From Bacteroidales bacterium UBA5537 (GTDB taxonomy: Bacteria > Bacteroidota > Bacteroidia > Bacteroidales > Lentimicrobiaceae): a stretch of DNA of 5,340 nucleotides. The notes beneath the pieces are model-generated. The model ran no database searches. It had not been told where the DNA came from and saw only the letters and a program-made list of their open reading frames with translations. The translations under genes and the position numbers were made by a program. This document shows, piece by piece, positions 1 to 5,340 of the stretch (position 1 is its first letter; every line of letters begins with the position of its first letter). The stretch is taken from positions 702 through 6,041 of the forward strand of contig DINP01000141.1 in the NCBI GenBank assembly GCA_002426025.1, given 5' to 3'.

Positions 1-714
1 TTCTCTTTTACGGGTTGAGACCGGAACACAGGAGCCATCTTTCATCATCAGAATTCCACCCTCGGATTTATTGTAGGAACTCACTTTATTGATGTTGATT
101 ATATGCGATTTGTGAATGCGGTGAAAACTCTTCCCGGCTAAAAGTTCTTCAAATTCTTTGATTGGTTTGGAAAAAACGATTTTTTTCCCTTCTTCAAGAT
201 AGACAGTTGAATAATTTCGTGTGGATTCGATGTGGATAATATCACCTATGTTTAGAATATAAATCTGATCTATCGTTTTCAGAATAATTTTCTGATTGTC
301 CAATAAGTTTGAACTGACCTTCTGTGCAAATTCCGACTCTTTTGCACGATCTTCCGTAATAAGATCAACGGCCCTGTTAATCGCAACTATCAGCTCATCC
401 TGCTGTATGGGTTTCACGATAAAATCTATCGCATTGAATTTGTAACCTTCCGAAGCATATTCATGAAATCCGGAAATTAAAATCACTTTGAAATCAGGCT
501 TTTCAAAATGACCAATCAGGTCGAACCCACTCCCATCAACCATTCTGACATCAAGAAAAACAAGATCGGGATTAAATTCGGTGATAACTTTTACACCCTC
601 TGCCACCCCAAAAGCATTAGCAACAACAGATACCTGTGGGCATTTTGATTCAATGGCCAGTTCGATAAGTTTGTGAACCGACTTGTCATCATCTACTATA
701 ATTGCCTTAACCAC
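1..714 (-). CDS. LytTR-family response regulator (REC + LytTR DNA-binding domain), 3' end cut by window edge
   Basis: This is a cytoplasmic two-component response regulator of the LytR/AlgR type. I translated 238 codons. Residues about 2-118 are a receiver domain: an acidic patch D8-D9-D10, phosphoacceptor D55 in the strand VFLDVRM, a switch serine at S81, and the conserved lysine K101 in VKP. Residues about 140-238 are a LytTR DNA-binding domain, with the typical stretches IIHIESTRNYSTVYL, the RIHKSHIINI segment and, at the very end, VPVSTRKRE. Family members are about 240-250 residues, so only a handful of C-terminal residues are missing. The start is a GTG at 714; an in-frame stop lies at 778-780 and no ATG lies between. 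A candidate promoter sits just upstream. Partner kinases in Bacteroidota are often LytS-like histidine kinases encoded next door; none is visible here, though one could lie beyond the left edge. The regulon is unknown. Confidence 0.94.
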   Translation of the reverse strand, partial: MVKAIIVDDDKSVHKLIELAIESKCPQVSVVANAFGVAEGVKVITEFNPDLVFLDVRMVDGSGFDLIGHFEKPDFKVILISGFHEYASEGYKFNAIDFIVKPIQQDELIVAINRAVDLITEDRAKESEFAQKVSSNLLDNQKIILKTIDQIYILNIGDIIHIESTRNYSTVYLEEGKKIVFSKPIKEFEELLAGKSFHRIHKSHIININKVSSYNKSEGGILMMKDGSCVPVSTRKRE

Positions 715-731
715 CTGATTCTGATTTCCAA

Positions 732-761
732 CAAATATAATAATTTGGTACCAAAATCCAA
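732..761 (-). promoter_or_regulatory. Candidate Bacteroidota-type promoter of the LytTR regulator gene
   Basis: Read on the minus strand, 739-732 is TATATTTG, an exact match to the Bacteroidota -7 consensus TAnnTTTG. A partial -33 box (TTG, at 761-759) lies 19 bases upstream of it, within the usual spacing. A transcript starting about seven bases downstream would have a 5' leader of only about 10 bases before the GTG at 714. The -33 box is weak, and the region is AT-rich enough for chance matches, so this is a candidate only. Confidence 0.4.
744..755. promoter_or_regulatory. 12-base perfect palindrome inside the regulator promoter (candidate operator)
   Basis: TTTGGTACCAAA is identical on both strands and lies between the candidate -33 and -7 boxes of the LytTR gene. 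It is nested in an outer inverted repeat, TAATAATT at 738-745 and AATTATTA at 760-767. A dimeric regulator bound here would cover the promoter core. LytTR proteins usually bind pairs of direct repeats, so the binder may be another protein. Confidence 0.35.
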
Positions 762-863
762 TTATTAAACCCTCAGATTATACTTTTTGAATGTCTGAAA
801 CCTCCAAACATTAATAAAGCCAGAAAGCAGCTCAAATGTTAAGGAAAGCGAAACAGGAAGTAT

Positions 864-2009
864 CTATCTGACTTTACAATTGTCGGCCAGCGCGCTAAGT
901 AAACTTTCAAGGGTCATGCTAACATATATATCAGGCTGCTCTGCTTCAACAATAGGCTCATTCAGCTTATACTGCCATTTATCCCAGATAAAAACTGAAC
1001 GGGAGAAGCTGTCCTTGAAATAGGGATGGATGAACTTGCCGAAGGAGTCGTGAATGATCAGTATTTTGGGGAGATTGCTGTTCTGAATGTAATATCCCTT
1101 AAAAAATTCGCTTTCCTGAAAATCAGAAGGAGAAGGATAGGGAGAAGGGTAGATTGATGTTGTATGTTTGTTTATAACAGGTGTAAAATCATACTTAACA
1201 TCCATCAGCCTGTCCTGCATGTTGAGAATATGAGCAAGATTACCCCCTTGTCTCTTCTGAGGCTTAATGTTATAATCGGAAAATCCAAGGATTTTGACTT
1301 CCGGATGCTTCTTCTTTATCTGATGCATTACAGCCCTGTAGGCAAAAAAGGAACCATATTCATTCCAATGGTTATCGGTTGCAGTAAACAATGGTTCAGA
1401 AACACTGTCCTTGGCATTTACCAATACTTCTCGCAGGTCAATCATATTAATACCCAGCTCCTTTATCAGGCTTACAAACTGATCGGTACGGCTGATGGTA
1501 TCCATATGAGTAATATACCAGGGAAGATACTCGGGATAAACAGAATACTTTATCGGACAAACAGCAACATAATAATCAATGCCCTTCTGCGAAAGATATT
1601 GTTTCCGGTATTGAAATTCTGAACGGATTTTTTCAAGTTCTTCCTTTGTAAAAAGATTATTCCGGCGATAAGTATCCAATTCCTTTGGAACCATAAACAA
1701 ATTGTTTCCACTACCAATTATAACCTGATCGGGGAATGGCGATTTATTGAACCAGTCAAAGCTTATATCTGCATAAAGCTTCACAAACTGGTTGCGGAAT
1801 GGGAATGTGTCGTTGTACCACGACTCAAAGGCAGCGGGATACGGATCGAGCAATGCTGGGTTAAATTCAGGTTTTTCGCTCAGCTTCCGATTCTCCTTGT
1901 TCTCCATTGGAGGTACAATCCTGAAAACCTGCTGAATAACCGGAGAAATCAGAATAAGCAGAAAAAGCACTATCAGGAAATAATTGGAAAATCTGAATTT
2001 ATTTTTCAT
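864..2009 (-). CDS. AlgJ/AlgX-like SGNH-fold protein, probable polysaccharide O-acetyltransferase partner of the MBOAT
   Basis: This is a 381-residue protein with an N-terminal membrane anchor (about residues 9-26, after a basic MKNKFRFS start), placing the catalytic domain outside the cytoplasmic membrane. Signature pieces of the AlgX/AlgJ family are visible: the WYNDTFPFRNQF segment (64-75), CPIKYSVYPEYLP (151-163), the catalytic Asp-His motif TDNHW (211-215, D212 and H214) and the nucleophile motif HDSF (320-323, S322), with His in place of the first Gly of GDSx. A Ser-His-Asp triad is therefore intact. In known systems such a protein receives an acyl group exported by an MBOAT and passes it to a glycan. 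It follows the MBOAT gene by 7 bases, so the two are almost surely co-transcribed. A short YPSPYPSPS stretch (287-295) lies between the Asp-His motif and the serine motif. The acceptor glycan is not known, and a purely structural, non-enzymatic role cannot be excluded. Confidence 0.88.
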   Translation of the reverse strand: MKNKFRFSNYFLIVLFLLILISPVIQQVFRIVPPMENKENRKLSEKPEFNPALLDPYPAAFESWYNDTFPFRNQFVKLYADISFDWFNKSPFPDQVIIGSGNNLFMVPKELDTYRRNNLFTKEELEKIRSEFQYRKQYLSQKGIDYYVAVCPIKYSVYPEYLPWYITHMDTISRTDQFVSLIKELGINMIDLREVLVNAKDSVSEPLFTATDNHWNEYGSFFAYRAVMHQIKKKHPEVKILGFSDYNIKPQKRQGGNLAHILNMQDRLMDVKYDFTPVINKHTTSIYPSPYPSPSDFQESEFFKGYYIQNSNLPKILIIHDSFGKFIHPYFKDSFSRSVFIWDKWQYKLNEPIVEAEQPDIYVSMTLESLLSALADNCKVR

Positions 2010-2016
2010 GATTGCT

Positions 2017-3465
2017 TTAAAACCTGTAATAGATAAACGGATTGTAAGTGGTGGTTATGAGGTACATAGAGCAGGCAGCCAGAATCAGCAGAAGAAAAAC
2101 AGATTGAATAATGCGGCTGCTTTCAGCGATAAACGGATAGTTACCCTGTAACCGGATAGTCAGCCTTTCGAGGCAAACGCCTGACTTTACCACCATTCCG
2201 GCAGCACTCAGTAAGCTGATTATAAAGTAACAAATAAACTCACGATTGAGGAATTGATTCAGAACACCCATATCTAACGGAGCATCTGATTGGCCAAACA
2301 ATACACCATAATACGACCATGCAAAACTGATTGTATCGGCTCTGAATAAAACCCAGGCCATCAACACCACAAAAAGTGTGTAAATATGTTGGAAGGGCTT
2401 CCAGATAACCTCGGGAAACCTATTGTCGGTATAGCGCTCCAAAATCAGGAATAACCCATGCACAAATCCCCATACGACAAATGACCAGCTTGCCCCATGC
2501 CACAAGCCGGTAACAAAAAACACAAGAATCAGGTTGAAATAGGTTCTTCGCTTACTGATGCGGTTACCCCCGAGCGAAACATAAAGATAATCGCGGAACC
2601 AGGTAGAAAGGCTGATATGCCAGCGCCTCCAGAATTCCTTGATGGATCGGGAGATATAGGGATAGTTAAAATTCTCGAGGAAAGTAAACCCAAACATACG
2701 ACCCAGTCCGATGGCCATATCGGAATAACCTGAAAAATCGAAATAAATCTGCAGGGCGTAAGTTATAAGACCAAGCCAGGCAATGGGCCCGGAGAGATTT
2801 TCGATGGGCGTGCCGAAAGCAATATCTGCTACCATTCCCATATTGTTTGCCAGCAGCACTTTTTTGCCGAGCCCGATAATAAAACGTCTGATTCCATAAG
2901 CAAAAGAAGCAGAATCCAACGTTCTTGATTTTATCTGCAGGGCAATATCATGGTATCGCACAATAGGGCCGGCAATCAATTGCGGGAAAAGAGCGATGTA
3001 TAGGCCCAGATTAAACGGGTTTTTCTGAACTTCTGCATCGCGCCGGAATACATCAATCAAATATGACATTGCCTGAAAAGTGTAAAACGAAATTCCGACA
3101 GGCAAAACGATTCCGGGATCTCCAAAAGGCTTAAATGACAGCACATCTGAAAGGCCGTTCAGATTTTCAACAATAAAATCTGCGTATTTGAAAATACCGA
3201 GAAACAACAGGTTCAATACAATACCTGCTGTTAAGAATGCTTTCGAGCGCCTGCTTCCCGGATTTTTACCAATGCCTATTCCAATTAAATAATTGAAGAT
3301 AACCGAGAATACCAACAACAATGAATAACTCACACCTCCCCACGCAAAAAAGACAAGACTGGCCAACAGCAACACATAGTTGCGGAGCCGGGCCCACATC
3401 AGATAGTAAGCAGCAAGTACAATCGGCAGAAACAGAAAAAGAAATACCGGTGAGCTAAAAAGCAT
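2017..3465 (-). CDS. Membrane-bound O-acyltransferase (MBOAT), AlgI/PatA/DltB-like
   Basis: This is a 482-residue polytopic inner-membrane protein with about ten to twelve hydrophobic segments. The MBOAT core is clear: GISFYTFQ (124-131), ALQIYFDFSGYSDMAIGLG (236-254), KEFWRRWHISLSTWFRDYLY (276-295, with H283) and TGLWHGASW (319-327, with H323 as the conserved active-site histidine), ending in the family-typical NPFIYYRF. MBOATs of this group move acyl groups, usually acetyl from acetyl-CoA, across the membrane for O-acylation of exported glycans, together with an SGNH-fold partner, which is the next gene here. I chose the ATG at 3465, giving MLFSSPVFLFLFLP, because family members characteristically begin this way. 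The open frame extends to a TTG at 3522, but that extension is poor MBOAT-like sequence and overlaps a dyad and a possible -7 box. The substrate (alginate-like exopolysaccharide, peptidoglycan, O-antigen or other) cannot be told from the sequence. Confidence 0.93.
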   Translation of the reverse strand: MLFSSPVFLFLFLPIVLAAYYLMWARLRNYVLLLASLVFFAWGGVSYSLLLVFSVIFNYLIGIGIGKNPGSRRSKAFLTAGIVLNLLFLGIFKYADFIVENLNGLSDVLSFKPFGDPGIVLPVGISFYTFQAMSYLIDVFRRDAEVQKNPFNLGLYIALFPQLIAGPIVRYHDIALQIKSRTLDSASFAYGIRRFIIGLGKKVLLANNMGMVADIAFGTPIENLSGPIAWLGLITYALQIYFDFSGYSDMAIGLGRMFGFTFLENFNYPYISRSIKEFWRRWHISLSTWFRDYLYVSLGGNRISKRRTYFNLILVFFVTGLWHGASWSFVVWGFVHGLFLILERYTDNRFPEVIWKPFQHIYTLFVVLMAWVLFRADTISFAWSYYGVLFGQSDAPLDMGVLNQFLNREFICYFIISLLSAAGMVVKSGVCLERLTIRLQGNYPFIAESSRIIQSVFLLLILAACSMYLITTTYNPFIYYRF

Positions 3466-3514
3466 AAATAATGAATTGCCGGAGGTTTGAAGTAGGTATA
3501 GTAACCTTTTTAAG

Positions 3515-3539
3515 CTGAACAAATAAATTGTTTATTCAG
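3515..3539. repeat. Imperfect inverted repeat in the leader region of the MBOAT gene
   Basis: Two 12-base arms, CTGAACAAATAA and TTGTTTATTCAG, flank a single central A and match at 10 of 12 positions. Read as minus-strand RNA, one of the two mismatches becomes a G-U wobble. The dyad ends 49 bases before the MBOAT ATG at 3465. It overlaps TTTATTTG (3527-3520 on the minus strand), which is one base off the Bacteroidota -7 box. It could be an operator, an mRNA hairpin, or chance in AT-rich DNA. Confidence 0.35.
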
Positions 3540-3540
3540 G

Positions 3541-3566
3541 AAAATAAAAACCGTTTCCCAAAAGGT
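3541..3566 (-). terminator. Weak intrinsic-terminator-like hairpin after the lipoprotein gene
   Basis: On the minus strand, 3566-3550 can fold as ACC, an unpaired T, TTT, loop GGG, AAA, an unpaired C, then GGT. It is followed by a T-rich run, TTTTATTTT, at 3549-3541. It lies about 30 bases past the lipoprotein stop. The stem is short, AT-containing and interrupted, so termination would be partial at best; readthrough into the MBOAT gene is possible. Confidence 0.3.
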
Positions 3567-3597
3567 AAAATTCAAACCTCAAAAAAAGTAACACGAA

Positions 3598-4161
3598 CTA
3601 GTATTCAAATGATATTTTCAGATCGTCAAAGTAAGCTGTTTTTTTACCACCATAAGCAAATATCTTTAGTTGATATTCAGGTTTAATTGGCTGATCAATT
3701 GCAAAGCGGGCAGCAAATTCATTCCACTTATTGAGTTCGGAAATTGCATCTGAAAGCACGTATGATTTCCAGATTATTGAGTTACCGTTATCATTAATAT
3801 CCATAGCAATACTCAACGAAGCATTTTCTACAGGACTGTAAACCCAGCCTTCAACAATCACAGCAGTTGGTAATTTTGAATTGATATTTGACAGTGTTTC
3901 TCTGAATGCATAGGAATAAACCTCCTGCTCGGTAACTCTTGTAACATACTCACCACTATGCGCGGCAATACCCTCGGGCATTTTAACAACAGTGGCTTCA
4001 TTAATCCATGATGGCACACCTGAAAGTGCATTTTCCATATCATTAGTAATCGCAATGGCAATATCGTCTGTTTGTGCATCATTATTGGTTGCATTCTGAT
4101 TACTGTTAGAACAACCATAAACCAACAAACCGGTGATAATCAATAATAACAGGTTTTTCAT
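3598..4161 (-). CDS. Predicted lipoprotein with jelly-roll (carbohydrate-binding-module-like) mature domain
   Basis: This is a 187-residue protein of unrecognised specific family. The N-terminus is a lipoprotein signal: MKNLLLLIIT followed by a lipobox ending VYGC, with C17 as the lipidation site. A polar Asn/Asp/Gln-rich linker (18-33) leads into a domain at about 38-187. That domain has the pattern of galactose-binding-like beta-sandwich modules: an opening NDMEN...W, AHSGEYVTRV (67-76), EGWVYSP (104-110), KWNEFAARF (145-153) and a closing YFDDLKISF (177-185). An Asp/Asn-rich loop, DINDNGNS (121-128), could be a tight turn or a metal site. No catalytic motif is seen, so a glycan-binding or structural role in the envelope is the likeliest reading (inference). 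It lies upstream of, and in the same direction as, the MBOAT/SGNH pair, but is separated by 132 bases and a weak terminator-like hairpin, so co-transcription is uncertain. The start ATG is well placed for the signal peptide. Confidence 0.82.
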   Translation of the reverse strand: MKNLLLLIITGLLVYGCSNSNQNATNNDAQTDDIAIAITNDMENALSGVPSWINEATVVKMPEGIAAHSGEYVTRVTEQEVYSYAFRETLSNINSKLPTAVIVEGWVYSPVENASLSIAMDINDNGNSIIWKSYVLSDAISELNKWNEFAARFAIDQPIKPEYQLKIFAYGGKKTAYFDDLKISFEY

Positions 4162-4415
4162 AAATCTAAATTTGTTTGGATTGATGTGTTAAATTTCGGG
4201 GCGAATTTACAACTTTTTCAGAGCTTTTATCTACCTCATATAAAGTTAATATGAAGAGGAATATGTATGATGGACAAATGAGGCATATTGCATTATTTCC
4301 ATTCTGAAAAGCCGAATATTAAAGGCCAATCAGAAATTTGACAATTTTTTGTTTAGTATTTCGTCATAATATTTAAACAAATGAATAAAATAGCTGTTTA
4401 TACGACCACTAGCCT

Positions 4416-4444
4416 GTTGAAAATGTAATAAGCTATTACATTTC
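4416..4444 (+). promoter_or_regulatory. Candidate crtI promoter
   Basis: TACATTTC at 4437-4444 matches the Bacteroidota -7 box TAnnTTTG except at the last base. GTTG at 4416-4419 matches the -33 box TTTG in three of four bases, 17 bases upstream. Transcription would start near 4451, leaving a leader of about 20 bases before the ATG at 4472. The boxes are imperfect, but the layout around the inverted repeat at 4421-4443 strengthens the case. Confidence 0.4.
4421..4443. promoter_or_regulatory. Perfect 10-base inverted repeat with 3-base spacer (candidate crtI operator)
   Basis: The arms AAATGTAATA (4421-4430) and TATTACATTT (4434-4443) are exact reverse complements around AGC. The element ends 28 bases before the crtI start. 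It fills the space between the candidate -33 and -7 boxes and overlaps the latter, where a repressor or a MerR-type regulator would act. With no T-run after it and a position ahead of the gene, it does not look like a terminator. Carotenoid operons are often controlled by MerR-family light or B12-responsive regulators; assigning this site to one is inference. Confidence 0.55.
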
Positions 4445-4471
4445 TGGTCTATGCAAAGTATCTGAATTAAA

Positions 4472-5340
4472 ATGAAAAATAACAAAGTAATCGTAATTGG
4501 TGCTGGTTTTTCCGGTTTATCTGCAGCAGCAAATCTGGCAGTTTTAGGCTATGATGTAACCGTACTTGAAAAAAACAGCAGTCCGGGTGGCCGTGCAAGG
4601 CAATTCAGCCAGCAGGGATTTACCTTCGATATGGGCCCAAGCTGGTATTGGATGCCTGAGGTTTTCAATAATTTCTTTGCCAGTTTCAACAAGAAAACGG
4701 CCGATTACTACACGCTTGAACGCCTCGACCCTTCGTACCGGATTTATTTTGGCCCAGGTGATGAAGTCGTTTTACCGGCAAATCTTGGCGAAATTTATAA
4801 GCTTTACGATTCAATAGAGCCAGGCAGCAGTAGCAACCTGAAAATATTTCTTGACGAATCGGCCTATAAATACAAAACCGGTATGGGCAAATTTGTTGTC
4901 AAACCCAGCCATTCTTTTCTGGAATATTTGCATTGGGATATTCTGAAAGCCGGACTTAAGCTTAATATGTTCAGCTCGTTTGGTGCTTACACCCGACGAT
5001 ATTTCAAGAGTCCGAAAATCCGCCGCATGTTGGAGTTCCCGGTACTTTTTCTTGGCGGAACAGCCGATACAACACCGGCTCTTTACAGCCTTATGAATTA
5101 CAGCGATATGGTGCAGGGCACCTGGTATCCAAAAGGCGGCATGTATAAAGTGGTAGAGGCCATGGAAAAACTGGCCAGGGAACAGGGCGTAAAATTTATC
5201 TACAACGCCGAAGTTGAATCACTTAAGATGGAACAGAACAGAATTGTTTCGGTGAAAACCAGAAATGAAACCTATACGCCGGATTTCATTGTCGCTTCAG
5301 GAGATTATCATCATATCGAGCAGCAATTACTGCCCGAAAC
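4472..5340 (+). CDS. crtI: Phytoene desaturase (CrtI-type carotenoid desaturase), 5' part only
   Basis: The first 289 codons of an FAD-dependent desaturase that introduces double bonds into phytoene on the way to lycopene, normally a membrane-associated enzyme. The N-terminus holds a Rossmann dinucleotide-binding motif, VIGAGFSGLSAAANLA (8-23; G10, G12, G15), the ribose-binding acid at E33 (VLEK), and GGRAR (39-43). It continues with FDMGPSWYWMP, typical of CrtI proteins of this phylum. Further on, FLGGTADTTPALYSLMNY and the WYPKGGMYKVVEAMEKLA segment match the family core. Full-length proteins are about 490 residues, so roughly 200 residues lie beyond the right edge. The ATG at 4472 is the first possible start, as an in-frame TGA occurs at 4463-4465. 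In Bacteroidota, crtB (phytoene synthase) and other carotenoid genes often follow. A related desaturase such as CrtD is a less likely alternative. Confidence 0.9.
   Translation, partial: MKNNKVIVIGAGFSGLSAAANLAVLGYDVTVLEKNSSPGGRARQFSQQGFTFDMGPSWYWMPEVFNNFFASFNKKTADYYTLERLDPSYRIYFGPGDEVVLPANLGEIYKLYDSIEPGSSSNLKIFLDESAYKYKTGMGKFVVKPSHSFLEYLHWDILKAGLKLNMFSSFGAYTRRYFKSPKIRRMLEFPVLFLGGTADTTPALYSLMNYSDMVQGTWYPKGGMYKVVEAMEKLAREQGVKFIYNAEVESLKMEQNRIVSVKTRNETYTPDFIVASGDYHHIEQQLLPE

Larger units (their letters stand above)
4162..4471. other. Divergent intergenic region between the lipoprotein and crtI genes
   Basis: These 310 AT-rich bases separate two genes that point away from each other, so they should hold both promoters. 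The right end has a convincing inverted repeat and a candidate crtI promoter, listed separately. For the lipoprotein gene the best minus-strand match is TAAATTCG at 4210-4203, one base off TAnnTTTG, with no good -33 box. The middle part holds only very short reading frames (18 codons from 4251, 15 codons from 4381) without coding support. No RNA gene or mobile-element end was seen. Confidence 0.6.

Noticed and set aside
807..840. Inverted repeat AACATT/AATGTT after the SGNH gene, considered as a terminator
   Set aside because: The arms are six AT-rich bases around a 22-base loop, and no T-run follows on the minus strand.
1164..1622. Plus-strand open frame of 152 codons
   Set aside because: It lies wholly inside the well-supported SGNH gene on the other strand and its translation resembles no family; it is an antisense shadow.
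2497..2733. Plus-strand open frame of 78 codons
   Set aside because: It lies opposite the conserved core of the MBOAT gene, and its translation is low-information.
3858..4118. Minus-strand open frame of 86 codons
   Set aside because: It overlaps the lipoprotein gene in another frame; the lipoprotein frame has a signal peptide and domain pattern, this one has none.
4251..4307. An 18-codon frame in the divergent intergenic region
   Set aside because: It is too short, has no similarity to known small proteins, and shows no initiation signal.
4338..4370. TTGACA followed by CATAAT, considered as a sigma-70-type promoter
   Set aside because: The spacing is 21 bases, and such boxes are not the Bacteroidota housekeeping consensus.
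4381..4428. A 15-codon frame (MNKIAVYTTTSLLKM) ending inside the crtI inverted repeat, considered as a leader peptide
   Set aside because: It overlaps the candidate promoter itself, has no codon run suggestive of attenuation and no ribosome-binding signal; most likely chance.
4566..4817. Plus-strand open frame of 83 codons
   Set aside because: It is out of frame within the clearly coding crtI sequence.

Overview
The window looks like a chromosomal segment from a member of the Bacteroidota. The protein families are typical of that phylum: a LytTR response regulator, a short lipoprotein with a beta-sandwich mature domain, and a CrtI-type carotenoid desaturase with the N-terminal wording seen in Bacteroidota enzymes. 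Coding sequence is moderately AT-rich, intergenic DNA is strongly AT-rich, clear Shine-Dalgarno sequences are scarce, and upstream regions hold matches to the Bacteroidota -33 TTTG / -7 TAnnTTTG promoter rather than to -35/-10 boxes. This phylum call comes from features seen here, not from a search.

Layout. Minus strand, right to left: a small predicted lipoprotein (3598-4161); a 132-base gap with a weak terminator-like hairpin and an imperfect dyad; a membrane-bound O-acyltransferase (MBOAT, 2017-3465); seven bases later an AlgJ/AlgX-like SGNH-fold membrane-anchored protein (864-2009); then a 149-base gap and a nearly complete LytTR response regulator (1-714, last residues cut by the window edge). 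Plus strand: after a 310-base divergent intergenic region, the first 289 codons of a phytoene desaturase (crtI) start at 4472 and run off the right edge.

Function. The MBOAT and SGNH proteins form the classic two-gene pair (AlgI/AlgJ-like) that moves acyl groups, usually acetyl, across the cytoplasmic membrane onto an exported glycan. The glycan cannot be read from this window. The lipoprotein just upstream has a jelly-roll, carbohydrate-binding-module-like look and could belong to the same envelope process, but that link rests only on position and orientation. The LytTR regulator has a candidate promoter of its own with a palindrome inside it. The crtI gene probably opens a carotenoid operon and has the most striking cis element in the window: a perfect 10-base inverted repeat with a 3-base spacer, set between candidate -33 and -7 boxes.

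No RNA genes, CRISPR arrays, insertion sequences or other mobile elements were seen. The window is mostly ordinary in gene content; the parts worth a second look are the regulatory palindromes and the possible lipoprotein/O-acetylation grouping.
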